64,000 nt of DNA, taken from NCBI GenBank assembly GCA_020634235.1, contig JACKCB010000002.1, forward strand, positions 62,001-126,000. Direction: 5' to 3'. A model generated the notes under the pieces. That model worked only from the letters and a program-made list of their open reading frames with translations, did not search any database and was not told the DNA's origin. Positions 34,811 through 42,782 of the stretch are shown here, piece by piece; positions within the stretch are counted from its first letter, which is position 1, and every line of letters starts with the position of its first letter. Source of the DNA: Ardenticatenaceae bacterium (GTDB lineage: Bacteria > Chloroflexota > Anaerolineae > Promineifilales > Promineifilaceae). The translations under genes and the position numbers were made by a program.

Positions 34811-35968
34811 TTGATTTTGCAATTACGACGAATGCTCAATGGGCAGCGGATTCCGGCCGGGCTGCTTTTGCCAGGCTTGATTCTGCTGATTATGTTAAGT
34901 GGCTGCCAGGCAACCCGGCCGGGTGAAGCAGCCGACGCGCAACAAGCGGCCAGCACCAACCCGCCGGCCACCCCCTTGCCCACGGCCACCCACACCCCCC
35001 CGCCACCGGTGGTCGTGGTTGCGGCCACGGCCCCCAGCCTGCCCGCCTTCGCCGCCCCATCGGCGGAAGAAATTGCCGATCTGCAAGCCAAGGCGGCCGC
35101 CACCGAAGCCGCGTTGGTCACCAGCACACCGCTGCCCCCTACCGGCATCCCGCCCACAGAGACGCCCACCGAAACCCCCATGCCCACCTTCACCCCACCG
35201 GCGCTGCCCAACACCCCCCCCTGGGAGCACTACTGGTTTCGCCGGCCGGTGGCGGTAGATGGCATCGTCTGGACCAACAAGACCTATCCGTATGGCAGCA
35301 CGCGCGGCGGCCAACTGCGCCCGCACCACGGCGTGGAGTTCGACGTCGGCTACGGCACGGAGATTCTCGCCGTGGCCAGCGGCACCATTCGCGTCGCCGG
35401 CAGTGACGCCGAAACGGTCTACGGGCCGCACACCAACTTCTACGGCAACCTGGTGGTCATTGAGCATGATTCGCTGTGGGAAGGCAAGCCGGTCTTCACC
35501 CTGTACGGCCATCTGTCTGAGCCGCTGGTGGTGGTCGGCCAGCACGTGGACGCAGAGCAGGTGATTGGCCTCTCTGGCGCAACAGGGGTGGCCGATGGGC
35601 CGCACATGCACTTCGAGGTACGGGTGGGCAGCAACAGCTATGACGCCACCTACAATCCGCTGCTGTGGCTCTACCCCTTCCCCGGCCGGGGCACAGTCGC
35701 CGGCCGGGTAACCTGGGCCGACGGTTCCCTGGCCACCGAAGTGCCCGTTTCCCTGCGCCGCATCGACGGCGAATCCCCCTACCACGCCACCACCACCTAC
35801 GCCGACGACAGCACCAACCCCGACGACGGCTGGAACGAAAACTTCGCCCTCGATGACGTGGCCGCCGGCTACTACGAAATCACCGTCGAAGTCGGGCGGC
35901 GCAAATTCAAGCAAGAGTTCTGGGTCTACCCTTACCAGACCAGCTTCGTTGAGATTGTCATCAACTAA
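34811..35968 (+). CDS. M23 metallopeptidase lipoprotein
   Basis: About 385 residues. A lipoprotein-type signal ends LSGC. A long Pro/Thr/Ala-rich linker follows, with TETPTETPMP-like repeats. The M23 domain (about 150-295) has complete zinc ligands: HHGVEFDVG (H-x3-D), YGHLSEPL and PHMHFEV (HxH). A C-terminal carboxypeptidase-regulatory/Cna-B-like beta domain follows (about 295-385). It probably cuts or binds peptidoglycan outside the membrane. The TTG at 34811 is preferred because GGAGG lies at 34796-34800; an ATG at 34832 has no such site. It starts 3 bases after the ftcD stop. Confidence 0.87.
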   Translation: MILQLRRMLNGQRIPAGLLLPGLILLIMLSGCQATRPGEAADAQQAASTNPPATPLPTATHTPPPPVVVVAATAPSLPAFAAPSAEEIADLQAKAAATEAALVTSTPLPPTGIPPTETPTETPMPTFTPPALPNTPPWEHYWFRRPVAVDGIVWTNKTYPYGSTRGGQLRPHHGVEFDVGYGTEILAVASGTIRVAGSDAETVYGPHTNFYGNLVVIEHDSLWEGKPVFTLYGHLSEPLVVVGQHVDAEQVIGLSGATGVADGPHMHFEVRVGSNSYDATYNPLLWLYPFPGRGTVAGRVTWADGSLATEVPVSLRRIDGESPYHATTTYADDSTNPDDGWNENFALDDVAAGYYEITVEVGRRKFKQEFWVYPYQTSFVEIVIN

Positions 35969-36003
35969 CAGCTTGTCCGGGGGGGAAGCCCTGGCGGCGC
36001 CAG

Positions 36004-36861
36004 TTAGCGCCGCCGTTTGAGCCCAGTATTAGACGCCATCACCCGGTCCAGCCAGCGGTCGGGCAGCCAGAGGGGCAGCAGCCAGCCGCTGAGCCGCCGG
36101 CTGGGCAGGGCATAACGTGTTTTGGGGCGGGGGCTTTCCAGCGCGTGACGAATGGCCTTGTTCACGACTTCCACCGGCTGGGCACGTTTGCCACGCTTCA
36201 CGGCCCCTTGCAGCAGCCGCGCGTAGGTCGGACCATAATCGGTCGCCTCATACATGCTGCTCCCTTCCTCCTCCGCCTTGTCCCAAATGGGCGTGCGCAC
36301 CGAGCCGGGGCCGATGATGATGACGTCGATGCCGTAGATGCGCAGCTCGCGCCGCAGGGCATGGGACATGGCCTCTAAAGCGTGCTTGGAGGCGGCATAG
36401 GGGCCAAAGAAAGGGTACACAATCCGGCCGCTCACCGAGCTGATGTTGATAACCCGGCCGGGGGGATGCACCTGCGGAAATCCCGCCCCCAGCAGGGGCA
36501 GAAACGCCTGGGTTACCGCCAGCGCCCCGGTAACATTCACCTCCAACTGCCAGCGAAACTCATCCAGGGGTACGTGCTGCAAGGGGCCGCTGATGGCCAC
36601 CCCGGCATTATTCACCAGCCCAGCCAGCCCGGCTCCGCCCAGATGGTCAGTCAGGCGCGCCGCTTCCGCCCGCACCGCCGCTGCGTCGGTCACGTCAAAC
36701 AGCAGGGGCATGAAGTTTGGTCCCAGGGCGGCCTGCAATCTATCCGCATCTGCCTGTTTGCGCACGCTGCCATACACACAGTAGCCGCGCTGCAACAAAT
36801 CCTCGGCCGCTGCCCGGCCAATGCCGGTGGAGGCCCCCGTGATCACGACGTGCCGGCTCAT
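36004..36861 (-). CDS. Short-chain dehydrogenase/reductase
   Basis: Classical SDR of 285 residues. The cofactor site TGASTGIGRAAAE is at residues 8-20, NNAG near 95, and the catalytic Ser of INISSVSG followed by YAASK (Tyr-x3-Lys). A C-terminal extension (about 250-285) is typical of retinol-dehydrogenase-like or lipid-acting SDRs. Its ATG at 36861 overlaps the stop of the DUF1461 gene by ATGA, so the two are translated together. The substrate is unknown. Confidence 0.9.
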   Translation of the reverse strand: MSRHVVITGASTGIGRAAAEDLLQRGYCVYGSVRKQADADRLQAALGPNFMPLLFDVTDAAAVRAEAARLTDHLGGAGLAGLVNNAGVAISGPLQHVPLDEFRWQLEVNVTGALAVTQAFLPLLGAGFPQVHPPGRVINISSVSGRIVYPFFGPYAASKHALEAMSHALRRELRIYGIDVIIIGPGSVRTPIWDKAEEEGSSMYEATDYGPTYARLLQGAVKRGKRAQPVEVVNKAIRHALESPRPKTRYALPSRRLSGWLLPLWLPDRWLDRVMASNTGLKRRR

Positions 36862-37565
36862 GCGTTACCTCCGGCAGCCGACTTGCTGAGGAAGTAGCCC
36901 AGCCCAGCCACAACAATGCCCGCGGCCAGGGGCAGCAAGCTCATGATAACGCCCAGGTCAAACCAAAACTTCTCCGGGAAGAGGCGAATAAGCGAATCGC
37001 TGTAGGCAAAGGTCCAGGTGCCGGGGGGGAAGAGCAGCTCGTGAAACTGGACAAAGAAGACGCTCCAGCCAAGCAGGATGAACAGGGCAATGGCCAGCAG
37101 GAGGATGGTGGTAGCGATGCCGCCGCCCATGATGGCCCGGTAGCCAATGAGCCGCGTCCCCGGCCGGGCCAGCAGCAGCACCAGCCCCCCCACCACAATC
37201 AGCGCCGACACCCACCACAGCCGCCCAATGGCATCGGTGACGCGCTTCACGTCAACCATGTGGCTGATTTCCGACGGGTTGTAGAGGGGGTCGCTGCTGC
37301 CGGGCAGCCGCTGCTCTTCCAGCAAATGGATGACCGCCTCAGCCGGATCGGGCCGCTGCAAGTAGTCCACGGCCACCGCCGCCAGCTCCCGCCGCTGCTC
37401 CTGAGTAAAACCATACAGGTCTTCCGGGAAATTGGGCTTGGCGTATTCGTAGTCCAGGTAAAGGGGGGCGGCAGCAATGATCAGCCGGATAGCCCCCAGT
37501 CCCAGGAAAAAGGGCATGGCCAGAACAATCGCCCAACGCACAATGCTACTCACGGTGTTATTCAA
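36858..37565 (-). CDS. TIGR01906/DUF1461 family integral membrane protein
   Basis: 235 residues with four predicted transmembrane helices: one near the N-terminus, then a large extracytoplasmic loop (about 35-110), then three more. The motif FPPGTWTFAYSDSLIRLFPEKFWFD near residue 175 is the hallmark of TIGR01906/DUF1461 proteins, whose function is not established (some Gram-positive members are linked to lipoprotein intramolecular acyl transfer). It is co-translated with the SDR downstream. Confidence 0.85.
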   Translation of the reverse strand: MNNTVSSIVRWAIVLAMPFFLGLGAIRLIIAAAPLYLDYEYAKPNFPEDLYGFTQEQRRELAAVAVDYLQRPDPAEAVIHLLEEQRLPGSSDPLYNPSEISHMVDVKRVTDAIGRLWWVSALIVVGGLVLLLARPGTRLIGYRAIMGGGIATTILLLAIALFILLGWSVFFVQFHELLFPPGTWTFAYSDSLIRLFPEKFWFDLGVIMSLLPLAAGIVVAGLGYFLSKSAAGGNA

Positions 37566-37617
37566 AGCGTTTCTCCCCAGAACATCGTTCTGTTAAGGGT
37601 TGGTTAGTCGCTGCGAG

Positions 37618-39093
37618 CTACCCGCCCAGACCGGGCAGCCCGGCCGGGCCTTGTTCCAGCAGGTAGCGCAGAACCAGCGAGTCGACAATGGTCTCCAGCG
37701 GTGCCCGTTCGTCGGTGAAGATGACATCAGACGCCCCGGCCGGGACCAGATTTTGCGCTGCCGTTTCGATGGCCGCAATGAGCAAGGGGTCCGTCCCGGC
37801 CGGGAGTGCCGCCAGGTTTGCCCGCAAATTGTCGGCCGTGGTGGGCTGCATCGTGGCCACCAGGATGGTATTGAGCGAGCCAGGAATGTCGATAGCGTGC
37901 ACCGTGGGGAAGACAGTCAGCATCGTGGCCGTCATCGCTTCCACCAGCCGCCGGTCAGTGGGCACACGCCCCACGTTTATCGCCACCACACCATCCTCAT
38001 TCAAGTGGTCGCGCACCTCCTGGAAAAACTCCTGCGTCGTCAGGTGCCAGGGGATGTAGGGCACTTTGTAGGCATCGATGGTGATCACATCGTACCGGCC
38101 GGGGAGCCGGTTCAGCTCATACCGGCCATCCCCCACAATCACGTTGATGTTGGGGTCATTCAGGGCAAAATAGTCCCGGCCGGCCTGCACAATGGCCGGG
38201 TCCAACTCAATGCCATCCACCGGCAGCGGCCCAAACACCTGCGAAAACTGCTTGGGGATGGTGCCCGCCGCCAGCCCAATCACCGCCAGGTTGTCCACCT
38301 GCGCCGGCGCGGCGTTGAAGAAGGGGGCGGCCAGCATAATACTCCACACCGACACCCGCGGCACCCGCCCCCCATCGCAATAAAAAGAGTGATACGCCTG
38401 CCCCTCGTTCAGCAGCAGATAGTTGCAGTCGCCCTGGCGCAGCACCTGGATGTAATTATAGGCCGATTCCGTCTCAAAAATCTGGCCGGGAAGATCTTTC
38501 ACCCCGCCGCGCGTCCACAGCAGCACAAAGGGCAGCAGCAACAGCGGCAGCAGCAGACCAACCATCCCCGCCCGGCGATCACTGGCCCACAACCCCACCA
38601 GGCCCACCACCAGCAGCAGCCCGCCGAAGAAAAGCGCCGCCATACGTGTCCCCGCCTGCGGGATAACCCATAGCACGGGCAAATAGGTGCCCATCAAGCT
38701 GCCCCAGGTAGACACGGCGTAGATGCGGCCGCTAATCCGGCCGGCCTCCTCCACGTTGCGCACCCCCAGCCGGATGGCAAAAGGGGAAAGGCAGCCCAGC
38801 AGGGTGATGGGCACGGCCAGGGCCACCATCACCCCCACCAGCGAGCTAAGGATGGCCCCCACGTTCACCGCTGCCAGGGCCGACGCCGCCCAGCGCAGCA
38901 GCGCGCTGGCCAGCAGCAGGAAGAAGATGGCGCAAAAGCCGGCCAGGCTCACTAACCCATAGAAAAGGCGTGGCGTGGGATAGCGGTCGGCCAGCCAACC
39001 ACCCAGAAAGTAACCCACGGTGAGGAAGAAGAGCACCAGCCCGATAACGTTGGCCCACACGATGTTGGACGTGCCATAGACGGTCTGCAGCAT
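37618..39093 (-). CDS. Spermidine-synthase-like methyltransferase-fold protein with N-terminal transporter-like domain
   Basis: Membrane protein of at least 491 residues. The N-terminal half has several transmembrane helices of the type found in fused MFS/spermidine-synthase proteins (TSNIVWANVIGLVLFF...FLGGWLADR). The C-terminal half is a spermidine-synthase-like Rossmann fold (VIGLAAGTIPKQF, VDGIELDPAIVQAGRDYF, IDAYKVPYIPWHLTT). The first ordinary start codon is the ATG at 39093. The reading frame and family-like sequence continue about 30 codons further upstream (to about 39180) with no ATG, GTG or TTG. Polyamine synthesis is not certain; many such fusions have unknown substrates. Confidence 0.8.
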   Translation of the reverse strand: MLQTVYGTSNIVWANVIGLVLFFLTVGYFLGGWLADRYPTPRLFYGLVSLAGFCAIFFLLLASALLRWAASALAAVNVGAILSSLVGVMVALAVPITLLGCLSPFAIRLGVRNVEEAGRISGRIYAVSTWGSLMGTYLPVLWVIPQAGTRMAALFFGGLLLVVGLVGLWASDRRAGMVGLLLPLLLLPFVLLWTRGGVKDLPGQIFETESAYNYIQVLRQGDCNYLLLNEGQAYHSFYCDGGRVPRVSVWSIMLAAPFFNAAPAQVDNLAVIGLAAGTIPKQFSQVFGPLPVDGIELDPAIVQAGRDYFALNDPNINVIVGDGRYELNRLPGRYDVITIDAYKVPYIPWHLTTQEFFQEVRDHLNEDGVVAINVGRVPTDRRLVEAMTATMLTVFPTVHAIDIPGSLNTILVATMQPTTADNLRANLAALPAGTDPLLIAAIETAAQNLVPAGASDVIFTDERAPLETIVDSLVLRYLLEQGPAGLPGLGG

Positions 39094-39333
39094 ACGGCTG
39101 GCAATGAATTCGATGGCCAGCGTGCCCAGGCCACCGATGAATACAGTGAGATAGAGATATCTGCGGTTGATGATGATGATGGAACCTTTTTTGCGTGGTG
39201 TGGTTATGGCCCGGAGGCTGGGCTTTGCGGGTGCGGGCTGCGGCCCGGAGATGTGGCGGACATGGGGTGTATTGTATTTGTTTCCCGGCCGGGGCGCAAT
39301 TGGCGGGCATACGGCAGCGCCAGTAGCCGCAGA

Positions 39334-41346
39334 CTAAGGCAGTGCAAACTGGGCCAGCATCTCGGCCACCGTCATGCGCCCCGTATTGCGCAGCACCATC
39401 GTCAGCGGCTGGTCATAGACAGTGAAGCTTTCGTCCGCCCGGCCGGGTGTCACCCCACCCACCCCGGCCAGATAATCCGCCACCGGCCGGGGCGGCACCA
39501 GCCCTGGCCAGCCAAAAGAGTCCGGCTTCAAACTGAAGCCGCCCAGGCTGGGAAAACGACCCGAGACATACACCACCTCATAACCCAGGCGGCCATCAAA
39601 CAGCAGTTGGGCATACTGGCTGGACAACGGGTAGCGCGCCGGCAAGCGGGGCACCACGCCATAGACCCGGTTCGAAATCAGCGTCACGTAATCCGCGGCC
39701 GCCAGCAACGTCAGGTTCGCCTCCAGCTTGGCCCGGTCATCCTGGGCATCGGCCCCGCTCAGCCAGGTCAGCTCCGCGCTGCGATACTCATAGCGCGAGC
39801 GCAGCAGTTCATCATCCACCAGGCTGGTAGGCAGCGCATCGTCCCACTGCTCGCTCAGGATCAGCGCCCCGGCCGGGACCTGCGCATAAATCCACTGCGA
39901 AGCCGCCGTCCAGGGATGGGGCTGGGCATACATATTCACAAAGCTCAACGCATACAACCCCGTCACCAGCAGCGTCACCCCAGCCAGCACAACGCGCGGC
40001 CAACTCCGCCCTCGCGGTCGCCACTGCCACACCATCCCGGCCGCGTACACCATCAGGAACGGTGTCAACGGCTGCAAGTAACGCATAAACTTCACAAAGA
40101 AAGCGCCCGTGGTCAGGAAATAGGGCACCGTCCAGGCCAGCACAATCCACTCGGCCGTCTGAAAACCCGCCACCCGCGGCCGGAAAGCCAGCGGATCGTG
40201 GCGCGACTGCCACCAGGCCACCGCCCCGCACACCCCGCGCCACACCGCCCAGGCAAAGCCGGCAAAAGCCAACCCGCCCAACAACGGCCCCATCCCCCAG
40301 CGCAGTTGCATCTCAATTGGGTAAAGATAAGGCCAGGTGCCCGTGTACTGCCGGGCAAAGGGCGCATCCAGTTCGCCACCCACCATCGCCCCTTGCCGGG
40401 CAACGTTCTCCAGGTAGCAGGAGCGCCAATCCAGCGCCGGCAGCCGCAGCGGCCCCCACTGCCCGGCCGGGGTAACCACCGGGCAGCTCCAGTCCAGCAC
40501 CGCAAACGGATTGCTGGCAAAAAACACCAACCCCGCCAGCAGCGCCAACCCCGCCAGGCGCAGCCAAAACTGCCGGCTGGTCAGCGAACGGTCCAGCCAC
40601 AACGTCACCGCTAGCGGCAGGAACAGCATGGCCGCCGAGAACTTGGAGCCAACCGCCAGGCCAATGCTCACCGCCGCCAGCAGCAGGTAAATGGTCCGGC
40701 CCCGGCCGGGACGCTGCACCGCCAGCACCAGCAGCAGCAGCGCCGCCACGGTGAAAAGGGTCAGGTAGGGGTCAACAACAAAGAAGTGGGCCAGTTGAAT
40801 ATGCATCACGTTCAGGGCCAGGAAGGCGGCCGCCAGCAACCCGGCCGGGGTACCAAACAGCGCCCGCCCCAACCCAAACACCAGCGCCACCGTGGCCACA
40901 TCCACCAGCCCGGTCAGCGCCCGGGCCACCGCCGTCAGGTGGCGAAACTCAATCATTCCCGCCCCGTTCAGCAGGTCGCGCGTTAGCAGCCAGCCGGCCG
41001 GCAGCCGGTCGCGCAGCACCGGCGCCACGCTTTCTACCAGGCGCGTGGCCGCCACCCCCAGGTACAACGGCAAATGGCCATAGGCAAAGCTGCGCGGCTG
41101 ATCTTGCAGCACCTCGATGCCCTCACTAACCGCCCCGGCCGGCCAGTAAAATGGGTTGAATGTCGACCCGGCCGGGTTCAAGGCCGTGCGCCAATCTGTT
41201 GGGGCTTCAATCGTTGTGGCTACCCAGGTAATGTAGCGCTCGTCGGGATGGTAATGGTTGTAACCATCCCAATCCAACCCGGTCAGGCGCAAGGCTGCGG
41301 CAATCAACAGAACCGGCAACAAGGCCAGCCACCACCACTTTTTCAT
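39334..41346 (-). CDS. GT39/PMT-family membrane glycosyltransferase
   Basis: About 670 residues with a dozen or so transmembrane helices. The first extracytoplasmic loop carries the YHPDERY motif, with the acidic pair used by GT-C enzymes such as ArnT, PMT and related dolichyl/undecaprenyl-phosphate-dependent transferases. The C-terminal third is a soluble extracytoplasmic domain (about 480-650). It probably transfers a sugar from a lipid carrier to a protein, lipid or polymer outside the membrane. The ATG at 41346 (MKKWWWLALLP) is preferred over a longer in-frame start at 41385. It is transcribed leftward, beyond the rplY terminator. Confidence 0.82.
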   Translation of the reverse strand: MKKWWWLALLPVLLIAAALRLTGLDWDGYNHYHPDERYITWVATTIEAPTDWRTALNPAGSTFNPFYWPAGAVSEGIEVLQDQPRSFAYGHLPLYLGVAATRLVESVAPVLRDRLPAGWLLTRDLLNGAGMIEFRHLTAVARALTGLVDVATVALVFGLGRALFGTPAGLLAAAFLALNVMHIQLAHFFVVDPYLTLFTVAALLLLVLAVQRPGRGRTIYLLLAAVSIGLAVGSKFSAAMLFLPLAVTLWLDRSLTSRQFWLRLAGLALLAGLVFFASNPFAVLDWSCPVVTPAGQWGPLRLPALDWRSCYLENVARQGAMVGGELDAPFARQYTGTWPYLYPIEMQLRWGMGPLLGGLAFAGFAWAVWRGVCGAVAWWQSRHDPLAFRPRVAGFQTAEWIVLAWTVPYFLTTGAFFVKFMRYLQPLTPFLMVYAAGMVWQWRPRGRSWPRVVLAGVTLLVTGLYALSFVNMYAQPHPWTAASQWIYAQVPAGALILSEQWDDALPTSLVDDELLRSRYEYRSAELTWLSGADAQDDRAKLEANLTLLAAADYVTLISNRVYGVVPRLPARYPLSSQYAQLLFDGRLGYEVVYVSGRFPSLGGFSLKPDSFGWPGLVPPRPVADYLAGVGGVTPGRADESFTVYDQPLTMVLRNTGRMTVAEMLAQFALP

Positions 41347-41430
41347 GAGCGCATTGTAACCCGGCCGGGAAGCGGCGTCGAACAAGAAGACGCAAGTTCA
41401 ACCTCAGACTGGCTGCGGCCAAACCCCAAC

Positions 41431-41458
41431 AAAAAGGCCGCCCTTCACGGACGGCCTT
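41431..41458 (-). terminator. Intrinsic terminator after rplY
   Basis: On the minus strand AAGGCCGTCC pairs with GGGCGGCCTT across a short loop and runs into five T (plus-strand A tract 41431-41435). Confidence 0.85.
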
Positions 41459-41495
41459 GCAAGAACAGGCACAAAATACAGCTCGGCAGCTCGGG

Positions 41496-42152
41496 CTAGA
41501 ACTCCTCGTCCTCACCCTTGCCGCGCTTAATCACTTCCACCGCATCGGCCGACGGGGCAAACATCAGGTCCTCTTCCTCTTCGTCCGTCACCGTTTCAAC
41601 CCGGGTGTAGCTGAAGCTGGTAATCGGCTGCTCCGGGTCGGTGAGAATCGTCACCCCGGCCGGGACCCGCAAGTCACGCACGTGCAGCGCATGCTCCGGA
41701 TGGCTGAACTGCCCCAAATCAACCTCGATCTCCGAGATCAGGTCGCCCGGCAAACACTCAATCTCCACGTTCTGCAGCGCCAACGTCAGCGACCCCAAAC
41801 TGGCCAGAGCCGACGGCAGCACGCCCGTCAGAACCAGGTCCACCATAGTGGTGATGGTTTCCTTCAGGTTTACTTCATAGAAATCAACGTGCACCAGGTC
41901 GCCACGAGTCGGGTGCTGCTGAATCTCACGCGCCAGAACGGTTTTCTGCTGCCCACCAATCTGCACGTCAATGAGTTCATTGCCGCCCGCCTGGCGCAAG
42001 GCACGGCGCAGCGCCAGATTCTCAAACTGCACGGCCAAAGGTTCGCTCTGCCCATAAATAACCCCGGGAATCAAACCCTCGCGGCGCAGCTGCTTCACTT
42101 GTTTCCCCACCACAGTGCGGGGTTCCGCCTCGATAATCACTCGTTCTGTCAT
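41496..42152 (-). CDS. rplY: Ribosomal protein bL25, long CTC form
   Basis: 218 residues, the long L25/Ctc type. The N-terminal 5S-rRNA-binding domain (about 1-95) includes TVVGKQVKQLRREGLIPGVIYG and HPTRGDLVHVDFYEV. A C-terminal TL5/Ctc beta domain follows (about 97-185), with an acidic tail (VTDEEEEDLM...KGEDEEF). It binds 5S rRNA in the large subunit, and in Gram-positives is a general stress protein. The ATG at 42152 has GAGG upstream and a promoter about 110 bases away. The gene stands alone between a divergent promoter region and its own terminator. Confidence 0.93.
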   Translation of the reverse strand: MTERVIIEAEPRTVVGKQVKQLRREGLIPGVIYGQSEPLAVQFENLALRRALRQAGGNELIDVQIGGQQKTVLAREIQQHPTRGDLVHVDFYEVNLKETITTMVDLVLTGVLPSALASLGSLTLALQNVEIECLPGDLISEIEVDLGQFSHPEHALHVRDLRVPAGVTILTDPEQPITSFSYTRVETVTDEEEEDLMFAPSADAVEVIKRGKGEDEEF

Positions 42153-42259
42153 CTGATAAGTTCCTCTGCTCCTGGATTTTTCAAAAAAAGACAAAGGGGG
42201 GAGAACCTTCGTCGAAAAGTTTTCTTTTCAATTATTGTCCTGTAAACTCAAGACAGGCA

Positions 42260-42287
42260 AGTATAACAATTCTAGATAAAACGTCAA
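42260..42287 (-). promoter_or_regulatory. Sigma-70 promoter of rplY
   Basis: Minus strand: TTGACG (42287-42282), 16-base spacer, TATACT (42265-42260). The predicted 5' leader is about 100 bases, long enough for autoregulatory structure, but I see no clear mimic of 5S rRNA. Confidence 0.6.
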
Positions 42288-42320
42288 TTTTTCCCGGCCG
42301 GGCCACCCGCCGCGTAAAGC

Positions 42321-42349
42321 TTGACGCCAGCCCCCGGCCGGGGTAAAAA
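42321..42349 (+). promoter_or_regulatory. Sigma-70 promoter with palindromic spacer, upstream of DUF2267 gene
   Basis: TTGACG (42321-42326), 17-base spacer, TAAAAA (42344-42349). The spacer contains the perfect 12-base palindrome CCCCGGCCGGGG, placed where a bound protein would block RNA polymerase. Confidence 0.5.
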
Positions 42350-42369
42350 TCTGCCCTGGTGGAGAGAAC

Positions 42370-42774
42370 ATGACTGAAGGAACTATGAACCAATTCTACC
42401 AACACGTCCAAGACAAAGGCCAACTGCGCACCCCCGCCCACGCCCAACGCTGGGCCAACAGCGTCCTGCGCACCCTTGGCCTCACCCTGGATCGCGGCAC
42501 CAAAAAAGAGCTGTCCAAAGCCCTACCCAGCGAGTTAGCCGCCGGTCTCAACCAGGCCTTCTGGCTGGTACACTTCCGCGATAAGCACCTGTCCAGCCAC
42601 GATTTTCAGCGGCAAGTAGCGCGCCGCGCCGGCAACTCGGATCCCCGTTTTGCCAGAATTCCAGTGCTCGGTGTCTTTGGCGGCATCAAGCAGCTAATCA
42701 ACCCCGACCTGAGCGATCGTGTCGCCAAAAGCCTTTCCCCGGAAGTGCGCGAACTCTGGCAGCAAGCTCAGTAG
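42370..42774 (+). CDS. DUF2267 family protein
   Basis: 134 residues, mostly helical. It matches the DUF2267 pattern: a helix containing AHAQRWANSVLRTLGLTLDRG, then LPSELAAGLNQAFW, and a second half with FARIPVLGVFGGIKQLINPDLSDRVAKSLSPEVRELW. The function of the family is not established; several members sit beside stress or redox genes. An alternative start at 42385 also has an AAGGA site. It lies 9 bases before the G5-domain lipoprotein gene. Confidence 0.8.
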   Translation: MTEGTMNQFYQHVQDKGQLRTPAHAQRWANSVLRTLGLTLDRGTKKELSKALPSELAAGLNQAFWLVHFRDKHLSSHDFQRQVARRAGNSDPRFARIPVLGVFGGIKQLINPDLSDRVAKSLSPEVRELWQQAQ

Positions 42775-42782
42775 CACGCAGC

